From Lachnospiraceae bacterium UBA3850 (lineage in GTDB: Bacteria > Bacillota > Clostridia > Lachnospirales > Lachnospiraceae), in assembly GCA_002392655.1 (NCBI GenBank), contig DGHK01000024.1, positions 1 to 8,007 of the forward strand: a DNA stretch of 8,007 nucleotides, read 5' to 3'. Positions within the stretch are counted from its first letter, which is position 1. Every line of letters starts with the position of its first letter. The position numbers were made by a program, and so were the translations under genes. Shown here one piece after another: positions 5,900-8,007 of this stretch. Under the pieces are notes generated by a model. That model ran no database searches, had not been told where the DNA came from, and saw only the letters and a list, made by a program, of their open reading frames with translations.

Positions 5900-8007
5900 T
5901 TATTTTTTATTTCCTTTGCCACCACGCTTAACAGCTTTCATATCGGAAAGCGGTTTACCGTTAAACTCTATGTCATTTCCGCCTGAAACAGCGCTTACTA
6001 CATAGTCTCCTCTTCTCAGCGAGATTAGTGCAACTCCACCGGCGCCCTTTCCCTGAACAGGAAGTTCATCGCTCCTGACCTTTATGGAATATCCATTGTT
6101 GGTCTCAGCTACGACATACTCGCCCTCGTAGCCTACATAAGCAACACTTGTCTTCATTGCCTGTGAGGTCTTACGTGATGTATCAAACTGATCTGCACTT
6201 ACACGCTTGGCCTTTCCTTCAACTGTAACCATCACGAGATTACGCTTCTCGTAGCCATCTATACTGCCGTCTTCATTTACTGTATATGGCTCCTTAACCT
6301 TTGCGGCTTCAAGCACAGCCTTCGCTGTGTCGCTATCTAGGTTTCCTGCAGGATTCATCTCGGATACGTTCAGCATCGCCACAACATCTGCCGTGTGGCT
6401 CATTCCGCAGAATTCAAAGATCTGAATACCCTTATCTGTTATCCTGAACTTCTTATCCTTCTTGGTCTGCTTCTTCAGGATGTCGGAAACCTTGATGATA
6501 TGCACCATTCCCTCGCTATCAAAGATAGCAATTCTATCGGTTGACATAACATTTAAATCAAACTTTCTGACAACGTCAGGATTCTTCTCAAACATAGCTC
6601 TAGGCGCGGACTTGATATAGAAGAATCTATCCAGGAGAATCGTCTCTTCTGTCGCAACAACCTTCTCCTTCTCAACTGTTACCTCACCGAGGTTCTCAAT
6701 CTTGGACATACGAGGCACGCCGTACTGCTTCTTCAGCTCCTCGATATCGCTTATCATCTGCTTCTTCATGGCAGCCTTGGACTTAAGCAGCTTCTCGTAC
6801 TTCGCGATCTTCTTCATCGCATCCTCGAGTTCCTTCTTCAGGATGTCGACCTCAAGTCCTATCAGCTTCTGAAGTCTCATTGCAAGAATCGCATCTGTCT
6901 GCTTTTCTGTAAAATGTAATTCCTTCGCATCAGCTATCGAACCCTTATATCTGAACTTGATATTATCTGTCTTACCGTACATGAGACATTCTTTGGCTTC
7001 CTTTGTTGTGGATGAGCCACGTAGTATCTCGATTATAAGGTCGATCACATCAACCGCTTCAAGAAGTCCTTCCTTGACCTCTCTTACGTCCTTCTGATCT
7101 GCAAGAAGTCTCTCATACTTTGCTGTATAGACTTCCCATTTGTATCCTGTATATGTTTCGAGGATACGTCGAAGTCCCATAACCTCCGGCTTCTTATTAT
7201 AGATACAGTTCATATTGATACTGTAGTTCTCTTCCAGGCCTGCCTTCTTATACAGGATATTAAGTATCTTATCTATCTCTTCATCGGTCGTGCCCTTCTT
7301 TACATCTATTGCCAGGCACTCTCCGTCCTTATCTCCTCTGTCAGCTATATCTACAACTGCAGGAAGCTTACCCTGTCTTACAAGATCAGCTACTGTGTTC
7401 AGGAACTTTTCTGTAGAGCCTATCATTGTGTAAGGTATCTCAGTAACACAGATAGACTTTCTTCCTCGTCCTGCATCACGAACCTCAACCTTACCACGAA
7501 CCTTTATCCTTCCGAGACCTGTCTCATATATCTGAAGGAGTGTATCTCTGTCAGCATTTATAATTCCGCCTGTTGCAAAATCAGGCCCCTTAACTATCTC
7601 AAGCAGCTCCTCTGTCGTTATGTCAGGATTCTCGATATAAGCTATCTCAGCATCAGCTACTTCACATAGGTTATGTGTCGGAATATTTGTCGCCATACCT
7701 ACTGCGATACCGGTAGCACCGGATGTAAGCATATTTGGCACAAGGAAAGGAATATGTACCGGCTCCTGCTCAGTGCCGTCAAAGTTCGGCATAAACTCGC
7801 AGTACTTCAGATCCTTAAGTCCCTCTTCAGAATACTTTGCTATACGTGCCTCTGTATAACGCATGGCAGCAGCACCTGAGCCAGATACATCACCGAAGTT
7901 TCCGTGAGGATCAACTAGCGGTATAGGCAGCTTCCAGCTCTGTGCCATATTTACCAGACATTCATATATGGAGCTGTCACCATGCGGATGATATTTACCC
8001 ATGGTAT
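5900..8007 (-). CDS. parC: DNA topoisomerase IV subunit A (ParC), 5' end outside window
   Basis: This is the DNA-cleaving subunit of a type IIA topoisomerase. The frame is open to the right edge, with a Thr codon before the first Met seen. That Met (8000-8002) aligns to about residue 74 of E. coli GyrA and is therefore not the start, so about 70 N-terminal residues are missing. Numbered from it, the winged-helix motif GKYHPHGDSSIYE is at 2-14 and the catalytic tyrosine is Y49 in AAAMRYTEAR. GATGIAVGMATNIPTHNL is at 95-112, the hinge QTDAILAMRLQKLIGLE at 368-384, and a charged coiled-coil at about 385-430. A C-terminal pinwheel domain spans about 445-690. The quinolone-pocket residues are S10 and E14, the unmutated ParC-like pair. 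No GyrA box (QRRGGKG) is present in the first pinwheel blade, which favours topoisomerase IV over gyrase. The C-terminus is short and basic (KRGGKGNKK). Confidence 0.88.
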   Translation of the reverse strand, partial: TMGKYHPHGDSSIYECLVNMAQSWKLPIPLVDPHGNFGDVSGSGAAAMRYTEARIAKYSEEGLKDLKYCEFMPNFDGTEQEPVHIPFLVPNMLTSGATGIAVGMATNIPTHNLCEVADAEIAYIENPDITTEELLEIVKGPDFATGGIINADRDTLLQIYETGLGRIKVRGKVEVRDAGRGRKSICVTEIPYTMIGSTEKFLNTVADLVRQGKLPAVVDIADRGDKDGECLAIDVKKGTTDEEIDKILNILYKKAGLEENYSINMNCIYNKKPEVMGLRRILETYTGYKWEVYTAKYERLLADQKDVREVKEGLLEAVDVIDLIIEILRGSSTTKEAKECLMYGKTDNIKFRYKGSIADAKELHFTEKQTDAILAMRLQKLIGLEVDILKKELEDAMKKIAKYEKLLKSKAAMKKQMISDIEELKKQYGVPRMSKIENLGEVTVEKEKVVATEETILLDRFFYIKSAPRAMFEKNPDVVRKFDLNVMSTDRIAIFDSEGMVHIIKVSDILKKQTKKDKKFRITDKGIQIFEFCGMSHTADVVAMLNVSEMNPAGNLDSDTAKAVLEAAKVKEPYTVNEDGSIDGYEKRNLVMVTVEGKAKRVSADQFDTSRKTSQAMKTSVAYVGYEGEYVVAETNNGYSIKVRSDELPVQGKGAGGVALISLRRGDYVVSAVSGGNDIEFNGKPLSDMKAVKRGGKGNKK

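Noticed and set aside
5581..5931. 116-codon plus-strand open frame antisense to the parE start
   Set aside because: It overlaps the conserved ATPase domain on the other strand, has no recognisable protein features and spans the parC-parE junction. It is a shadow ORF.
8000..8002. ATG as the start of the topoisomerase A subunit
   Set aside because: It lies inside the conserved (I/M)GKYHPHGD motif at about residue 74 of GyrA/ParC, and the frame remains open upstream to the edge.
5900..8007. Identification as gyrase (GyrA/GyrB pair)
   Set aside because: There is no QRRGGKG GyrA box in the first pinwheel blade. The KRGGKG at the very C-terminus is in the wrong place. The residue at the GyrA-87 position is Glu, as in ParC, and the neighbourhood is not dnaA-recF.

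Overview
The window looks like chromosomal DNA of an anaerobic, low-to-mid GC Gram-positive bacterium of the Clostridia, most likely Lachnospiraceae (Butyrivibrio/Eubacterium/Roseburia-like). This inference rests on the tryptophan-rich cell-wall-binding repeats combined with SLH domains, the 21-residue LRR style of the surface protein, strong Shine-Dalgarno sites, a TTG start, and a GyrA/ParC-type subunit with no GyrA box. Every gene reads on the minus strand, so transcription runs from the right edge to the left edge.

In transcription order, the right edge holds a type IIA topoisomerase A subunit (parC-like) that lacks its first ~70 residues because the window ends there (8007-5900). After 17 bp comes its ATPase/Toprim partner (parE-like, 5883-3964). 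After 23 bp comes an AI-2E/PerM-family membrane protein starting at TTG (3940-2585). After a further 17 bp comes a large secreted surface protein (2567-279). It carries a signal peptide, an EF-hand-like loop, about 12 leucine-rich repeats, S-layer homology domains, a Pro/Ser/Gly linker and two tryptophan-rich wall-binding modules.

The last 278 bp on the left are AT-rich and are not empty. They contain the 3' end of a ribbon-helix-helix antitoxin gene (101-244, N-terminus missing). Then a well-supported start of another secreted protein (ATG at 77, strong SD, signal peptide) runs off the left edge. No rho-independent terminator is visible in any gap, so topoisomerase, membrane protein and surface protein could share a transcript. 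Internal promoters cannot be excluded.

The topoisomerase pair is housekeeping: ParC cuts and rejoins DNA and ParE supplies ATPase and Toprim functions, together removing supercoils and decatenating chromosomes. The AI-2E protein and the LRR/SLH protein act at the membrane and wall and have no obvious functional link to the topoisomerase. The most unusual signals are around the surface-protein gene. A 17-bp near-identical direct repeat (15/17) lies right before its start and right at its stop, and a truncated antitoxin lies just behind it. Together these suggest that the gene arrived or was rearranged as a cassette. I see no clear undescribed multi-gene system.
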